A stretch of DNA of 64,000 bases from Oxytricha trifallax (Eukaryota; Ciliophora; Spirotrichea; Sporadotrichida; Oxytrichidae): positions 1 through 64,000 of the forward strand of contig ARYC01017306.1 of NCBI GenBank assembly GCA_000711775.1, written 5' to 3'. A model generated the notes under the pieces. It searched no databases, was not told the origin of the DNA, and saw only the letters and a list, made by a program, of their open reading frames with translations. Position 1 is the first letter of the stretch, and each line of letters starts with the position of its first letter. Positions 48,144-61,649 of this stretch are shown here, piece by piece. The translations under genes and the position numbers were made by a program.

Positions 48144-49590
48144 TCATTTAACTAAAATTATTTTTATCTGCTTGTCTTTGTGGTATCTCTTGAATCTCGC
48201 TGTCTTTAGTTGTTCTAGAATGCCATCTAATGATTATCTTGGATATTCTGGAGCTCTTACGATTATCATCTCAACTCTATTCTTGATCTCATCGCATACA
48301 TCTTCTAGTTTAATATGTTTAGTTGCCAAACTTATTGATTATTTCTCGTGCTTTGTTCCAAAGTAAGACATAATTTCCATAAAGCACTCTATGATAATAG
48401 CAGCAATTGCCGATACATCCCACTGAACTAAGCCATTAGTCTATTTCTCTATAAGTAGGAAGTATCCATGAGTGCCAAGAACCTTTGATAAGGTCACTAT
48501 CTCTCATCTTAATGCTTTATTGAAATCAATAACTACTTCTTATAAAGGGCAGAGGTTAAGGATAACTTTTTCAGGCTTCAAATCTCAATGAAAATATCCA
48601 AGTTCATGCAACTCCTTGATGTCCTTAAACATGTCTATAAGAATATCATTTAAGTTATCAGGGTATCTATTATGATATAGATAGTCTCTTAAAGTCATTT
48701 CAAATTTCTTGAGCCTTAGTGCGATGAACCCATAGCTTAAGATAACACCATTTAACTCAAGTAAGTTCTTGTAATCGCTTCTTTAAGCCTCCCTAAGAAT
48801 CATATATTCGTTGGCAAACTCATTTTAATACTGCTCATTTTTAAATAGATAGCTGAAAGGGTATACCTTGTATGCATACTCATCAACTACTATAAGCTTT
48901 GCCTTGTTAGGCACACTAATGTGCAAGTAATTTTAAATGCAGCTACTAAGTTCAATTGCATTTAATGCAGGAATACTAATTGCTTTCGCTTGGAAGCACG
49001 CTAAAACAGTATGATCTGCAGGCTAGTTCATTGATTCAAAACGACACTGTCTCTTGAGCTTCTACTGTAGGTCTCTTTAAGACTCGATAGTATTTGATTT
49101 TCTTTTAGCTGGCACAAGTTTTTATGTCTCTTTATCTTAAATCAAGAACTCACTGAGGTGATGCTTTTTCATGTGCTTCTTAACTTTTGCAGAGTGAGTA
49201 TAAGACTTCATACAAGTTGTACACTAGTACCTTCCATCCACTTTTTCATGCTTGAAATATATCTTGGCTTTGTCAGAGTGCACCTCTTTAAGGTGTCTCT
49301 TCAAGCTTTGTTCGGTTGAGAAAGATTCTAGCAGTCTTCACATTAATATTTTTTTATCTTTTCAATTTGTTGCTGTTCTTTTAGCTCCTCAACATATTCA
49401 ATTTGTATTTAAAGTCCTATCTCTACTCTACCCTTCTTATTTTAGACTTTAATTTTGAAGACCTCTGCTTCAAACTCAAGGGCTCTTATCTCTATCTCCC
49501 TCTCAACATAAATAACTTCTGGGCTTTTAGTGTTGGCAAAGAATATCCATTGCAAAGAGAAACAGCTTTGCGATTTAAGTTAGCCGCCAT
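48144..49590 (-). pseudogene. TBE 57-kDa-type zinc-finger / kinase-like protein, frameshifted
   Basis: The start at 49590 reads MAANLNRKAVSLCNGYSLPT. A C2H2 finger is clear at about 49230-49150 (YQCTTCMKSYTHSAKVKKHM, then KKHH). A second finger just upstream (SLKRHLKEVHSD) has its CEDC pair in another frame near 49330, so there is a frameshift. The C-terminal half is protein-kinase-like: ELGYFHQDLKPEKVIL for the HRDLKPEN loop and VVIDFNKALR for DFG. The catalytic Asp of HxD is present, but the loop Asn is Lys and the DFG Gly is Asn. It ends LKTARFKRYHKDKQ with TGA at 48144-48146. The role in transposition is unknown. Confidence 0.75.
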
Positions 49591-49765
49591 GTTTAAATTC
49601 AAATTTAAATTTCTACTATAAAGCTTGAATAACCTCTTAAATTATAGCAACTATGTATAGAAGTTGTCATTGCAGCAATAATGGTTAATTTAAAGGTGAT
49701 AGAGTTCAAATTCATACTTAGTTTATAATTATAACTTTTCTAATTTCGTGCTTAATATTTTTAAT

Positions 49766-49945
49766 TTTGGTACTAACTTAGATAATATTTAGGTTGGCAC
49801 TGGTACCAATTAGGCTTTGAACTAGTTTGGAACTTTTCCATTAAAACCTCACTTAATTAAAATGGGTAATAATTAAGTTTTGGGATTTTTAAATTGGTAC
49901 CAATTAAAATTAAACGGAATTAATACCAGTACTAATTTAATGGAA
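49766..49945. repeat. GGTACCAATT-type repeats between divergent TBE genes
   Basis: Repeats of GGTACCAATT and related TTGGTACTAA/AATTGGTACC strings occur several times between the divergent starts at 49590 and 50129. The position matches the CCTAATTAAGTAC repeats of copy 1, but the motif is different. Possible bidirectional control region; inference from position. Confidence 0.55.
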
Positions 49946-50128
49946 CTAAATTGAGAAAAAAATGATCCATCTCTTAAGTTTGTTACAGCTTCTGCAAACT
50001 TTATCCACGTATCTTTGCAGGGTTGACCTCCTATATGATGCCCATATTTAATAATAAGCTTTTAAACAATAGGATTCAGAACTGTATATATTAAAATTTG
50101 AAATTCATTAACAAGACAAGGAACAAAG

Positions 50129-50919
50129 ATGGAATCGACTAGTACTGTAATGAAGAGGGTTGAGGCTCAAGAAATGATCTCAAAATTTACAAGCAAAGAG
50201 GATTTTTATCGATTCCTTACTCAACATGGTAATAATACAATGAATATTCAAACAAATATTCTAGTTGATTAATTCCTTCCAATCATGGAAGGTACCATAT
50301 TTTCATTCTTAAAGCTATACTCTGTGATGAGATAAAAGCCTTCAAGATTATGAGATTAAGTTGATAGAAATTCCTAACTACCCAGAGATTTCAGTCACTA
50401 ATCTATATGAGGATGGGATGAAAGATGAAGAGTTAGTAGTTTATCCTACTTACCAAGATATAACACTCTAATAATCTTCCAGAAAGGAGCTTCTTCTTTG
50501 GTGTTCTTGGCACTTTAAGAGAGAGTTATCTCAGAGAGATCACTGAGGAAGCTCACAAGAAACGCTATTCTATTTCTGCTGAAGTTTAAAATAAGCAACA
50601 TACTAATAAGCGAGACCTGGCTCGCTGAGCTTAAGAAGCATCCTTACCTCTATATTAAGCTTTGATTCATAACTTTTCAGGGAAACCTGGAACTGGTATA
50701 TTCCTTATGAAAAAGCATGCAAAGGTTTCTTTAAGAGAGAAAGTCACAGACAATTCATGAGATGAGCAAGAGGCTTTATAAAGATGTCTAAGAAACAGAT
50801 GAAATGAACATAGATGCAGGAGCTGGCACTTTGAGAAAAAATATGGGCGCAAGCAAGCTATAAGAGGAAGAAAAATAAGAGCAGGCAAACCCATTTATGA
50901 GCTAAATTTAATACGTGAA
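50129..50919 (+). pseudogene. TBE 22-kDa-type protein, frameshifted
   Basis: It starts MESTSTVMKRVEAQEMISKF and is homologous to the gene at 592 in copy 1. The conserved segment IEIPNYPEISVTNLYEDGM is in a different frame from the start, and later conserved segments (PGTGIFLMKK near 50690) shift again, so at least two frameshifts are present. It is convergent with the transposase gene. Confidence 0.75.
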
Positions 50920-50959
50920 TATATACATTCGTTTAAATCTAAAACTTATTTATAAACAT

Positions 50960-51980
50960 TCATTCTTCCTTCTCTCGCACAAACTGTTGTTTTATCTATG
51001 CTAACTCTCTTGCAGCTACTATGAATCAAGTCTACTGTATCTATAGGCAAGTCATGCATAAGGTGATACAGCAGCAGTTTCTTGTAGTGAGTCTTGATTT
51101 AACTCCAATAGAATTCTATTTTATTAAATTAAGGTATATAAGGAACGTTGTAATTATGCCTAACTCTTCATAAGCTTTCTTAGACTCCTTAGTCTTATGA
51201 ACTGAAATGTTTCAACAAACAGGATGATCTTTTTGTGACTATACTTTTCTCTGAGCTTACGTAGGAACTCTATATACTGCTCTCGCTTAATAGAGCGAGG
51301 GTGAATGACATCACTCTCCAAGCCAGAATCTTCACTTATACCAGCTAAAATTGCATGGGTGACTACCAACACATTTTAGTCATAAACTTCTATATTTTCA
51401 TATTTTTTTAAAAAAGACTTATTAATAAAGGTATTGAATGTGAATAAAGCTTCATTAGCGTGTATAAACTTGATGTTATTATCAATAGCCCTCTGCATTT
51501 AATCATATATATAGTTTAAATTATTACTATAAAATTTCACAGTAAAATCAATCACTCTCTTCGCTCTGCTGATTGTCTTGAAAGTAATACCATTTCATCT
51601 ATAAATATTGGCTATAGTTTAAGGAGAGATACGCATGTCAGGAAACCTACGATGAAACATCACAACTCGCAAGTCGAGTGGAAAGTGTGCCGATACTTTA
51701 AAGTCTTCGATTCGCAGAGATAGTCAATATGGTGCTGTGAGAACTTATATTTTCTTGATGGATGTTTTCAAGTGCTTGAGTTATAATTTTAAACAGCTGA
51801 CAAGCAATGATACCTAACAGTTGAGGCACTCTTGCCTAGGAGCTTTGGTATAACTGAATAAATCAGCACTGGTGTGACTTAGTCTATATTAATACTCGTA
51901 CCATACCTTACCTAAAGCAGTAAATCTAAATATTACTTATCATTCAAAGACCCTAAATTTCGCTAATTTCTATTTCTCAT
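50960..51980 (-). pseudogene. TBE DD34E transposase, frameshifted
   Basis: The start at 51980 reads MRNRNQRNLGSLNDKQYLDL. It continues LLGKSASTVRYHCL and DLRVVMFHRRFPD (Arg codon CGA intact, unlike copy 1), with a block ILAGISEDSGLESDVIHPRS. The second catalytic Asp region is split by a one-base deletion near 51215: KIILFVET in one frame, NISVHKTKESKKAYEEL in the next. The catalytic Glu region is also degraded. It is therefore inactive despite intact element ends. Confidence 0.8.
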
Positions 51981-52081
51981 TTTGCAAATTGGCCTAATTT
52001 CTCTCCTAACCCCAATAATACCCCAACTATACCGTACAAATCAAAGCACTTATAAACCTCATTTAGGAGTTTTGGGGTTTT

Positions 52082-53329
52082 AATTGTCCCATTAGCAATA
52101 AAAATTAATTAAAACTTTATATACATTAATATTTAATTAATTTATAATAATGTTTATAATATTATATAGAACTTAATTTATTTTCCAATTATGTATACTA
52201 TTTTGCAATAATATATATATTATTATAATTATTAAGTGTTTTGTCTAAATTCACTCAGAAAAATGCCATATTAACAAATCTTAATGCTTAAGATTAAATA
52301 TTCTTGAAATAATTAAATGCAAAAAATCTCAGTTATTTAATAAGCTGATTTTTGAATTCTAGCATGTTCAAATGTATTATCTAAAAATACATTAAAATAG
52401 AATATATATTTTAAATATTAAATATATTTTTTAATAATTTGTAAAAACCGTAAAAAATTGAATTTTAATTACAAAAATAATAACTGAGTGTTCTTTGAAA
52501 TAAATTGCTTAATTTTCACAGAGAAAATAACTTTAAATTTTTCATATATAAAAAATTAAATATAATTAAAATTCCTGCTAAATTTTGATTATAATGTAAT
52601 ATTATTTTATATTAATAATAGACATAAGCTGTGAGAAAATATTAAATGAATAATTAGATCATATTTGTTGAGTTATTAGATTATTAATAATTCAGTAAAT
52701 TATATATTGAATCAACTCATTTTTATTCAAGAATTTATTATCCGAAATTAATCGACGAAAAGAGTATATTCAATCTTAAGATTTATCAATTGAAAACGAA
52801 ATTTAAATAATTCATTTAAATTTATTACAGATATTTTATAAGATTAGAATACTAAATTTTATAAGAAATCTGTTGTGAAACATAAATGAATATTGAATGA
52901 ACCTAATCAGAATAAAAATCTATTCTTAATATGGATATTTAACATAAAAACAGTACTAAACATGGATTTTATAAAAAAAAATCTTCGTAATAAAACAGAC
53001 AGAGAAAGAAAAATGCTGAGTGGAATAGTGATTTATTAATTTAAATGAAAATATTATTATCCTTAATTGAAATTTTGGATTTTATGATTATTTATCATTC
53101 TGAATTAATTTAATCATAAGTAAAATTCTCAAGAAATGTTTAAAATTTTAAATCAAAATTGATAAATCCGTTTAAAGCCATACAATATTTTGTTTTACAT
53201 TTAAAAAAGGATAAGTTCTTTATCATTTATGATTCAAATGTCATTTGATTTATTTTTTCCTGGTAAAAAGCCTTCTTATAAATAATTTTCAGATATTTCA
53301 TTGAAACTTTACCTTTTGCTTACTAATTT
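52082..53329. other. Long AT-rich stretch, nothing recognised
   Basis: About 1.2 kb right of TBE copy 2, with no convincing coding block, repeat or RNA-like segment. Probably germline-limited intergenic DNA. Confidence 0.55.
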
Positions 53330-56300
53330 AACTTAAATTAATTGACGAATTTTTAAGTATCCCACTCTCCTCTCTGTTTTAAGCCTGATTTTTTGTTGAG
53401 AGATTTTTATTTTGAATATTAGGACTCGGATATTATTTCATGAACATGTCACTTTACATCAGTGAACTTTGTTACAGGCCAATATTTGATGTGCTTGAGC
53501 TTTAATGTTTTAAAATGGAGAGTAAAAATATTACATAAAGATATGAGTTATTTGTTCAATTATATATGATCTTGTATTTTTTGTAATTATTATTATATTT
53601 AAATTGAATTCCCCCCTTACAATAAGTTTTGATATTACATTTGAACTAGATTTTTAATTTTTCTTGATCAAAAGCCCTCTATTCTTTATTCGATCCAATT
53701 TTAATTTCCTTTTATATTCTAACTCTCTTTATTTCTTAAGTTCAATTTCCTATTCTCTTTGCTTCTCTAATTCTTTCTTCATTTTTTATTTATCAACTTT
53801 TAGAGGGTCTTCCATTCACAAAAATCATAAATATATAAAAATTAAATGATTTTCATAAAATATTAAAAATTAAAATATTTTACAGCAAATAATTTTGGAA
53901 ATAAATAAAAGTATAAATATTAATCGTTCAAGATTAATTAATAAATGATATTTATAAATCGAAATGTTTCATTTTTTATTTTAATAAATTACATATATTA
54001 TTATGTAAAATAATTACATATTAAATCTAAACTAATTGTCATATTATGAATGTATTCATACTTATCTTTACTAATTATAATATATATATATATTAATTTG
54101 ATTATGCAATTTAGAATATGTAAAATTCATTTATTTGAAAATTATTTATGAAAATAATATTTTTTCAAAGATTATGGCAAATATTCCATTTCTTTCTTCT
54201 TAATTTTAATTAAGTTCAACTACAAATCTATAAGAATTAGCTTCATCCCCTTCACTATTAACCTATTAACCTCTTGCTGTGCTCTCATCAGTTTTTTCTA
54301 TAATCACTCCTATTTCTTTTTCAGAATTAGAAAGTAATTAATATTTAATTTTGATATAAAAGTAAAATATTACATTTAAATTATTTTACTTCATTTAATA
54401 AATATTTTGAGACAAAATTAAAGATTATTGATAGAAAATTAATTAATTAAATTAAACTTTATTTATTTTAATTCAATTTTGAAAAGATTTTTCAAGGACT
54501 CTGAATTAATGCTAAACATTAAAATTATAATTATAATTAGAGTTACCAATGGTCTTATTCATCAATCCTTTCAAACTAGTGCTGCTCTTTGGCAAAAGTG
54601 ATTAACTCATATGCACATATCTATATTTTTTAGTATTTTGCCCTTCTACAAGTTTATTAGTTACACTTTTCAAAAGTGAGCTACCAGATTACTATTCTTT
54701 AAAAAACGATTGAAAATCTTTTACTTTATTTTAAGAACTGTTTGAATTTCCACTCCTTTTCCCATTTTTAGAGGATTTATTAGTCTTAGGGCTCTCTTCA
54801 AGCTTTAAGTTTTTGTCTGAATCATCGAAAAACCCTTTTAATGCATTATTCTTTGCCTATATTTAAGGGGTCTACTTTGAGGATTTCGGGGGAAGTTTAC
54901 TTGATTGTTTACTTAAAGGTTATTACTCTAAATTGCCTCTTAATTTTATAGAAATTCTATCTTTGAGATTGAGTAGTGGTCTTGACCTCACTTCTTACCC
55001 AAATTATATAAAATTTGGGTCTACCTGCTTTGTACTCTTTTTCCTTCCTGCACCAAAATGCTAATTTAGTTCATACAATCTCTTCCCTGTATGAAAATAA
55101 ACCTTCATGCATTATGCAAAAATAGCTTTTTTGATTAACTGCTTATATCTTTCTCTCATTTCTTTCATTGCAGTTTGTATTATTCCTTGTGATATCATTA
55201 TCATCTATTTATCTTTAAGGTTTTACTATTTTTTCCTAATTTCTTTGAGTTGTTCTATAGTAAGTTTTGACTCAATGTTTACTTTAGTAGGGTCAATACC
55301 GTTTTAAAGATCTCGTTCATGTTCCATTCTTTGTTACAGCTCTTTTCAATTTTATATCATTTGTTTTCTTTAACGTCTCTCCTCTTCTATTTAATTTAAC
55401 TTATCTTCTATATACTCATTTAGATATAGAAAATAGTGATTAAAAGAACATCAAATTCATAGTTTAAAATTGTTTTAAATTATTATTTTTTTAATTACTC
55501 ATCATTAATTCCAATCTATTACTTAAACTTTCTAATCAACTTCTAGAATGAAAAATCAAATTTATTGCCTAAATTTGGTTTAGAAAATTCAGGCTCCACA
55601 GTTAAGACATGATTATTCTTTATTTCACTCATTATTATATTATTGTGAAGAATTTTATCTGAGATAACTTTTAATCTTTGAACATCAAATTATTTCTCAT
55701 TTTTATAGAATTCTAAGTCTGGTCTCTTTATGGCTTCAGAAACATTTCTTAATTCCGGTTTACTTTAAGGAGTTGGTTTGTATAGATCACAAAGTATTAT
55801 TAAAAATGTATTATTTCATTAAAAGATTTACCATTAAAAATGTTGTTAAATTTATACTTTTATCACCAACATATATCCTTTAGTTTTTCACTTTCTATCG
55901 ACCTAAATCAACTTAACTCACACTACTTTCATCTCGTCCCTATTTGGGTACTTCTAAGCCACCTTATATGGACATATCAGTTACATCATTGAGTAGCCTA
56001 TGTATTTTTAAGTTAATTGCAGGGTTTCTACGCCTTCCATTAAAGAGTCTAAATTTTAAATCCTCTATAGTCTGCTATCTTTCATTTTGATACTACTATA
56101 CTGTTGCAATTACTTTGTTCATGTGAGGTGGCTAAAATTGGTATTCATGGAAATTTTTTAAATAAGTTATAAATTAAATTTATAAAGAACAATTTAATGA
56201 GTCGAAATATTCCTCTACAAACTAGTTGATACTATGCCTAAATTACAAAGTATATTTTTTTATGTTTTAGCATAAAAATGGCAATGAAAATTTGTGTGTC

Positions 56301-56919
56301 TAAGATATTCTTTCCTTGGTTGTGGTAAATACAAGCTCCTCCCAGGAAATATATGAGAAGTCGGTGGAAACACATGTTTGATATTAGTTTAAGATTTGGA
56401 ATTTTACATAAACATATTTGTTGCTAAACTGCCTTGAGTCTCATGGATTTATGGAATACCCCCTTCGTTGTTATAATTATTTAAACTCAGCTGTGAATGA
56501 TTAGAACTTATCCCAGCTGTTTTATTAATAAGGGGAGATATTGTGTTTATTCCAAGGAGATTTGAAGAGTTTCTATGGCCTTAATTCAGTTTAGATAGTG
56601 TAGCATCAAGTTATTTAAATAGATTTAGTTTTTATTTTTTAATGCTTTTTATTGGTAATTTTATAAATTCAATTTTTAAATAAAATCAAGCTCCAATTTG
56701 CTATTGCCTTAGTTTTAAAAATAAAAATTGAAATAATTTTAAACCTTCATATTCTTGATCTTCATTCATGTCTTAATTGATAGTCTGAAAATTACTCAAT
56801 TTCTTGGCTTAATCAGGAACCCTACTTTATTTATTATTATTATTTCCTTCTGTTGGTTTCAATCACCTTAGAGTTTAATTGAATGGTGAGAACTCTTTCA
56901 AGCTATCTTAGTTACTCAT
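53330..56919 (-). CDS. Charged coiled-coil protein, unrecognised
   Basis: The start at 56919 reads MSNQDSLKEFSPFNQTLRQL. Further blocks in normal order: LINKTAGISSNHSQLSLNNY (about 56560-56300), MNKVIATVQQYQNERQQTIE with RRNPAINLKIHRLLNDVTDM (about 56140-55860), ELRNVSEAIKRPDLEFYKNE with NNHVLTVEPEFSKPNFG (about 55790-55500), NIESKLTIEQLKEIRKKQQN with YFHTGKRLYELNQHFGAGRK (about 55300-55010), FFDDSDKNLKLEESPKTNKS (about 54840-54560), DPLKVDKQKMKKELEKQREQ with Lys/Glu repeats (about 53815-53650), and a C-terminal QYSKQKSLNKKSGLKQRGEW (about 53440-53350). The high Lys/Glu/Gln content suggests a cytoskeletal or ciliary coiled-coil protein; no domain assigned. The exact stop is uncertain. Confidence 0.6.
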
Positions 56920-57649
56920 AATAAACATATTTTTAAATATAAAAAAACTACAAACATAAGATTTAATTCACATAAACAAATATAAATCGTAAATTTACTC
57001 TCTTAAGTCTAGTAAAATTTATTGGGATTTTTGTTTGTGTAGATATGAGTTGTATCACTTATTCTAATACTCTTATCTGTGATTTTATTATTGCTAAAAA
57101 AATTGTTTATCTTAATATAAATTTAATAAATTAATGAAAATCACAGGAAAATAAATGAATTATGTAATGCTAGTACTCTTATTTTAATCGGTTGTCGAAT
57201 CTAAGCGTAAATTTATTTTATTTTATTGTAAACCTAGAGACATTAAAGGAGGTCTTCCATATTTATTAACAGCATGTTGAGGTGTTTATATCAAATTTAT
57301 AATATTTTATACTTTTTATATATATACTGCTAAAGATTAAATATTTAATTTATATATTAGTTAATAAATAAACATTTGTTTATAAGAAGTTAGGAAGTGG
57401 ATGCAGCAAAAGCTTTAAAATATTAGAGTAAAATAATAAATAAAACTTTGAACTGGGTTTTCTGTAATGTTTTGTTTTCTAACCTTCTATCTCACTTTTA
57501 TCAGCTTCTTATGTGAGAAATTGATGCTAGTTACTCACAAATAAAACTAATTATTAAAATAAAAAATCTTCTAATACAAAAGTAGAAGTTTTTAATTTAA
57601 AATAATATTAAAATTATTTCTAAATATTTAATTATTTTACAAATGAAGG

Positions 57650-58640
57650 AAATTTAGATGTTTTTAGTATTCCTTTTAGGCCTCCTTAGACATTTCCTTG
57701 GTAGAAATTATTGTTTCCAGGTGATGTTAAATTCTAGTTTTGAATATTTTGTTGTTGCCTCATTGATTATTGAAACTCATAACTTTCTTATGAAAGTCTG
57801 TTTTACGAGGCGAAATCCTGTGACGACTGCCTAATTTTCTGGTATTAACTCATTTTTATATATATAAGTATAACTATTTTTATATTTTGAGAAGAATAAA
57901 AAACCATTCCTTTAACACTCTTAATATAATTATATATATACTCACACTCTCTTAGTTATGTGTATTTTATTACAATTCACTTAATCCCACTTTTTATTAA
58001 TTTTTTTGTTGCTAAGTTCTGAATATAGGTGAATTTCCCAATTCATAATACTAGTGATGTATTGCATTTATATGATTATTGAATTTGGCTAATCTGTTCA
58101 ATTCATCACCTAAATTAATTTATGTTTTCTTGAGGAGATAATTTTTATGGGATTGGGCTGGTGAAGCCGCTAACTATGGATTAAAATTTTTATTTTTAAA
58201 GTTTTGATGATCTATGTCTACAGTTTTAAATGAAAACTTATCATATTCCCTTTGTTTCTCTTAAAATGAAGAATCTTTTTAATTTTAAATAAACATCAAA
58301 TAGGAATTTAAATGTGTTAAATTACTATTTCTCTTTTAAGTAGATATTCTTTGCAATCTCTTCTTTGCATTAAAAATTAAGTTTGATAAATTAATATAGC
58401 ATAATATAACATATTAAATTCTTTTGTTTTTATGTTATCATACATATTCTTCAGTTTTTATTTTAAATTTGGTTTCTTTAGTTTCCTTTTTTATTTTCTT
58501 GCAATTTATACTTATTATTCTTAAAATAATAAAGTGAGGGGGGGGGGTCATATTTTAAATAAAGTCAAGTGAAGTTATATCTGCCCAAGAATATTAGTCT
58601 TTTTCCTATTTTTGTATGCACTTATGGCGCCTCTTACAAA
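57650..58640 (-). CDS. Q/N-rich gene fragment, unrecognised
   Basis: Readable - strand blocks: QREYDKFSFKTVDIDHQNFK with QLAASPAQSHKNYLL and INLGDELNRLAKFNNHINAI (about 58270-58020), and QSSQDFASQNRLSQESYEFQ with NNFYQGNVQGGLKGILKTSK (about 57850-57660). A start was not found; a run of nine or ten G near 58537 lies upstream. It may be an independent gene or more blocks of a neighbour. Confidence 0.4.
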
Positions 58641-58979
58641 ATATAATAAATATATTAGACTAATAATATATTATTCTGGATAATGGGAAATGAATAAATT
58701 ATATATATAATTATAATTAATTTTCAAGTTAATATTTATTAAGAAAATCGAACTAATTACATACTACTACAATTTAGTTTTACTCTTATTTGGAACTTAT
58801 TTTTATCATATTGAAAGAATAGCACAACTTCTAATCAAAATCTTATCAAATATTATTATATAACCTCTTAAATACAAACAATAGTGATTATTGTGAAATA
58901 TTTATTTTAAAACGAAATAAAAATATAATCTACTTATTAAAATTAAATCTTAACTTATCTATTCTATGCTATATCAATT

Positions 58980-61588
58980 TCACTTAATTTTCTTCCTGTT
59001 ATTTATAAACTTAATCTGTTCTTTCCTTTTCTTATAATTATCCAAGACTTCCTTAGACACTTTCTTCTACTATTGCAAAAGCTGCTATTTTTGATGATCT
59101 TATTCTCTTTTTTTCTGGTTGAAGTTCAATTTTTAAGATTGTTGCATATCTTGGAATTCTAACTCATCATTTTTAAAAATTGTATATTTTTAATATACTA
59201 TATATAAATTAACTTACTATGTAATTAAATTCTTGTAGTATAGTGTAATAAATATATTGGATACACAAATAATTTTATATTTAAAGAATATCATTAATAA
59301 TCTTTTCAAAATCATCGTCAATAGAGTACTTGTTGTTATTTATGATCGTATTTCCTAAATTACCATTACTTATATTTTCATCATCAAATTTATATAAGAA
59401 AGATTGTTGAGGTTGTCCTCCTTGATCTTCGGGGTCATTGTTAAAAAGTTTCAACACACCTGCTTGACTGCTAATTGCTTGTATTTTCTTCAAGAAAATA
59501 ATAAATAAGGAATTCGTCATTTAAATAATATAAAATGCATAAAAAAAGTGAAATTTCTTCTGAAAGTTCTGCCTTAGTTTTGACTTCAAATCCATGCCTG
59601 AATATGAATTTTATTCTTAAAATTATTATGGTTTTCCATCGTTATTTGATAAAACAGATTTCTTTAGCAATTTCAATTTTTACTGATGTATCTCTTCTTA
59701 ATTAATTAAACTATGTGAATTTCATTAATATTTTAGAAATAAAACAATTGATCATAAATGAATAAAAATTCATTAAATAAAGAGTTTAAGTTTATGAGCT
59801 CATCATCTTCAGATTTCTTTCTATTTTTAAACTGATTGCCCCCATTTCCCTTTTATTTCGATTTATTTTTATTTTTCTTTTTATCTGGGGATTCTCTATC
59901 TGAATCTATGTCATCAAAGACCAACTATGCATGCTGTTGTCTCAACATTTCTTTGTATATTTAAATGCAGTAAACTTTTAAGATAAACGACATTACTATC
60001 ATAAAATACAATTGATATTGATAAAATTGAATTTACATGGAGAAATATTTAGAGATTTGCTTCTTGTAGCAGAGACACTTATAAGCGAAGACAGCCTTCT
60101 CAACCCATTTTTGTTTTATTCTTTGAACTATATTCTGCACTTTTTATTTGTCCTGTTTCTTAACAGCTTCATAAGCTGTTTTATCAATGTATTAAATGTA
60201 ATTAATTAAATAAAATCTTAAAATAATTAAGTATTCCTGTAACATTTTTAATAAAAAATCTATTTTTATTTTATCAAGGACCAAATCTTTGATGTTCATA
60301 ATAGAATACTTACTTAGTTGATTCTGAATTTTGTCTTTCTCTAACTATTCCTTAAGTTTTCGTTCATTTTCAAGTCTCTCATATTGCTCTTTTTCATTCT
60401 CCAGAGCTTTTTAGTTTTCGCTATTCAAATTGTACCTCAGTTTTGAATTGCCAAAGGTAGGATGCTGTTTTTGGAAAGAATATGTGGGTTGATACGACGT
60501 TTCTTAGTCTGCAAGAGATTATCATGATATAAATAAATATGCAAATAAAAATATAATGTATTAAGATTAAGGCCAAACAGATTACTAATCTTACTAAATC
60601 AACGGTTTATAGTTATCTATGACATCTTAAAACGTACTTATTTCTCTCATTTTCCTCATCAACGCTATTGAACTCTCTTTGCTCATAAATTGTGAATCTT
60701 TATTTATACTGGTATTTGGACTTATTTTAGAGAGTGGTGGTTTCATGGTGATATTATTGCTATCAATATTTAAATTTTTAGAGGATCCAAGCCTCATTTC
60801 TTGATTATTTTTCAGAAAATTTGGCACACCAGTAATATTAGAGGTTTGTGAGGTTTCACCTAAATTCATGGTACTGGCTGAATTCTTAGGAAATAATTAA
60901 TTATTGTTTTGTCTAGACATGCCACTATTGTCACTTACTTACCAAAGATCTTCGTTATTTATTTGATCAGGTGAGGTAGTGTTATATTAATATGAAAATA
61001 TTGTACATAATCATAGTTAAATGAAGAGCCCTTTATTTCTTTAAAGATTGTTAGTCATAGACTATTTCAAAAACTATTGTTTCAATTTCTCCCCCAAAAC
61101 CCCTCCTCTAGCTTAAACTATATTGTTTTGGCTTAAATTTGGATTTAAAATAGGAGGCTTATTATATGGATTTGATTTGTAGTTAGGTGCAGGTGAGGTA
61201 AAAAGCAGAGATTTCTGTGAAAATTAGTAATTATTATCTGTATATTGTGGTTTGATTTAGTACGAAGATGATAAAGTTCAAATGTTTAAAATAATTTTAA
61301 AGATAATTATTTAAAATCGTATTAATCATAAAGTCTAATTAAGAGAAACATTGCTACTGGTATTTAACATTGATTACTATATTAAGGAAGGCACTAAAGA
61401 CTTATCATTTATCTGATCACTCTACATCTAGATTTATACATAACATAATCAATTCTATCAATAAATATTACATATTAATAGATATTTAAATAACAATTTG
61501 AAGTAACATTAATGCATTTATTTGAATTAATCTTTGACTCCAAAACCTTTCTAAAATTGAAACTTGAATTTTTAACACTTTAAGACAT
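58980..61588 (-). CDS. Gln/Lys-rich coiled-coil protein, unrecognised
   Basis: The start at 61588 reads MSQSVKNSSFNFRKVLESKI. Blocks follow in order: QKSLLFTSPAPNYKSNPYNK (about 61220-61140), MNLGETSQTSNITGVPNFLK with KDSQFMSKESSIALMRKMRE (about 60870-60640), QHPTFGNSKLRYNLNSENQK with EQYERLENERKLKEQLEKDK (about 60480-60300), KQDKQKVQNIVQRIKQKWVE with AYKCLCYKKQI (about 60180-60050; IQ-motif-like), QHAQLVFDDIDSDRESPDKK (about 59950-59790), and KIQAISSQAGVLKLFNNDPE (about 59490-59285). The last block is a coiled coil, LEFQDMQQSQKLNFNQKKRE, ending KFINNRKKIK at TGA 58980-58982. Function unknown; basic coiled coil with a possible calmodulin-binding stretch. Confidence 0.6.
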
Positions 61589-61649
61589 TATTATTAAATT
61601 AGAAAGTTAATTGCTAGGTGATAAAAACCACTTAGAACTTTCTAAGATA

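Larger units (their letters stand above)
48014..52081. mobile_element. TBE-like transposon copy 2 (complete, about 4.07 kb)
   Basis: The left end reads AAAAACCCAAAAACCCC (48014-48030) and the right end GTTTTGGGGTTTT (52069-52081). About 75 bp of terminal inverted repeat is shared (AATGAGGTTTA-AAGTGCTTT-ATTTGTA pattern). The length and the three genes (zinc-finger/kinase type -, 22-kDa type +, DD34E transposase -) match TBE elements. The flanks are AATT/ATT-type, compatible with a 3-bp target duplication that I could not fix exactly. Several frameshifts show it is decayed. Same orientation as copy 1 at the left edge of the window. Confidence 0.92.

Noticed and set aside
48172-49621. + strand open frames within TBE copy 2
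   Set aside because: They are antisense to the zinc-finger/kinase gene, whose motifs are unmistakable on the - strand.
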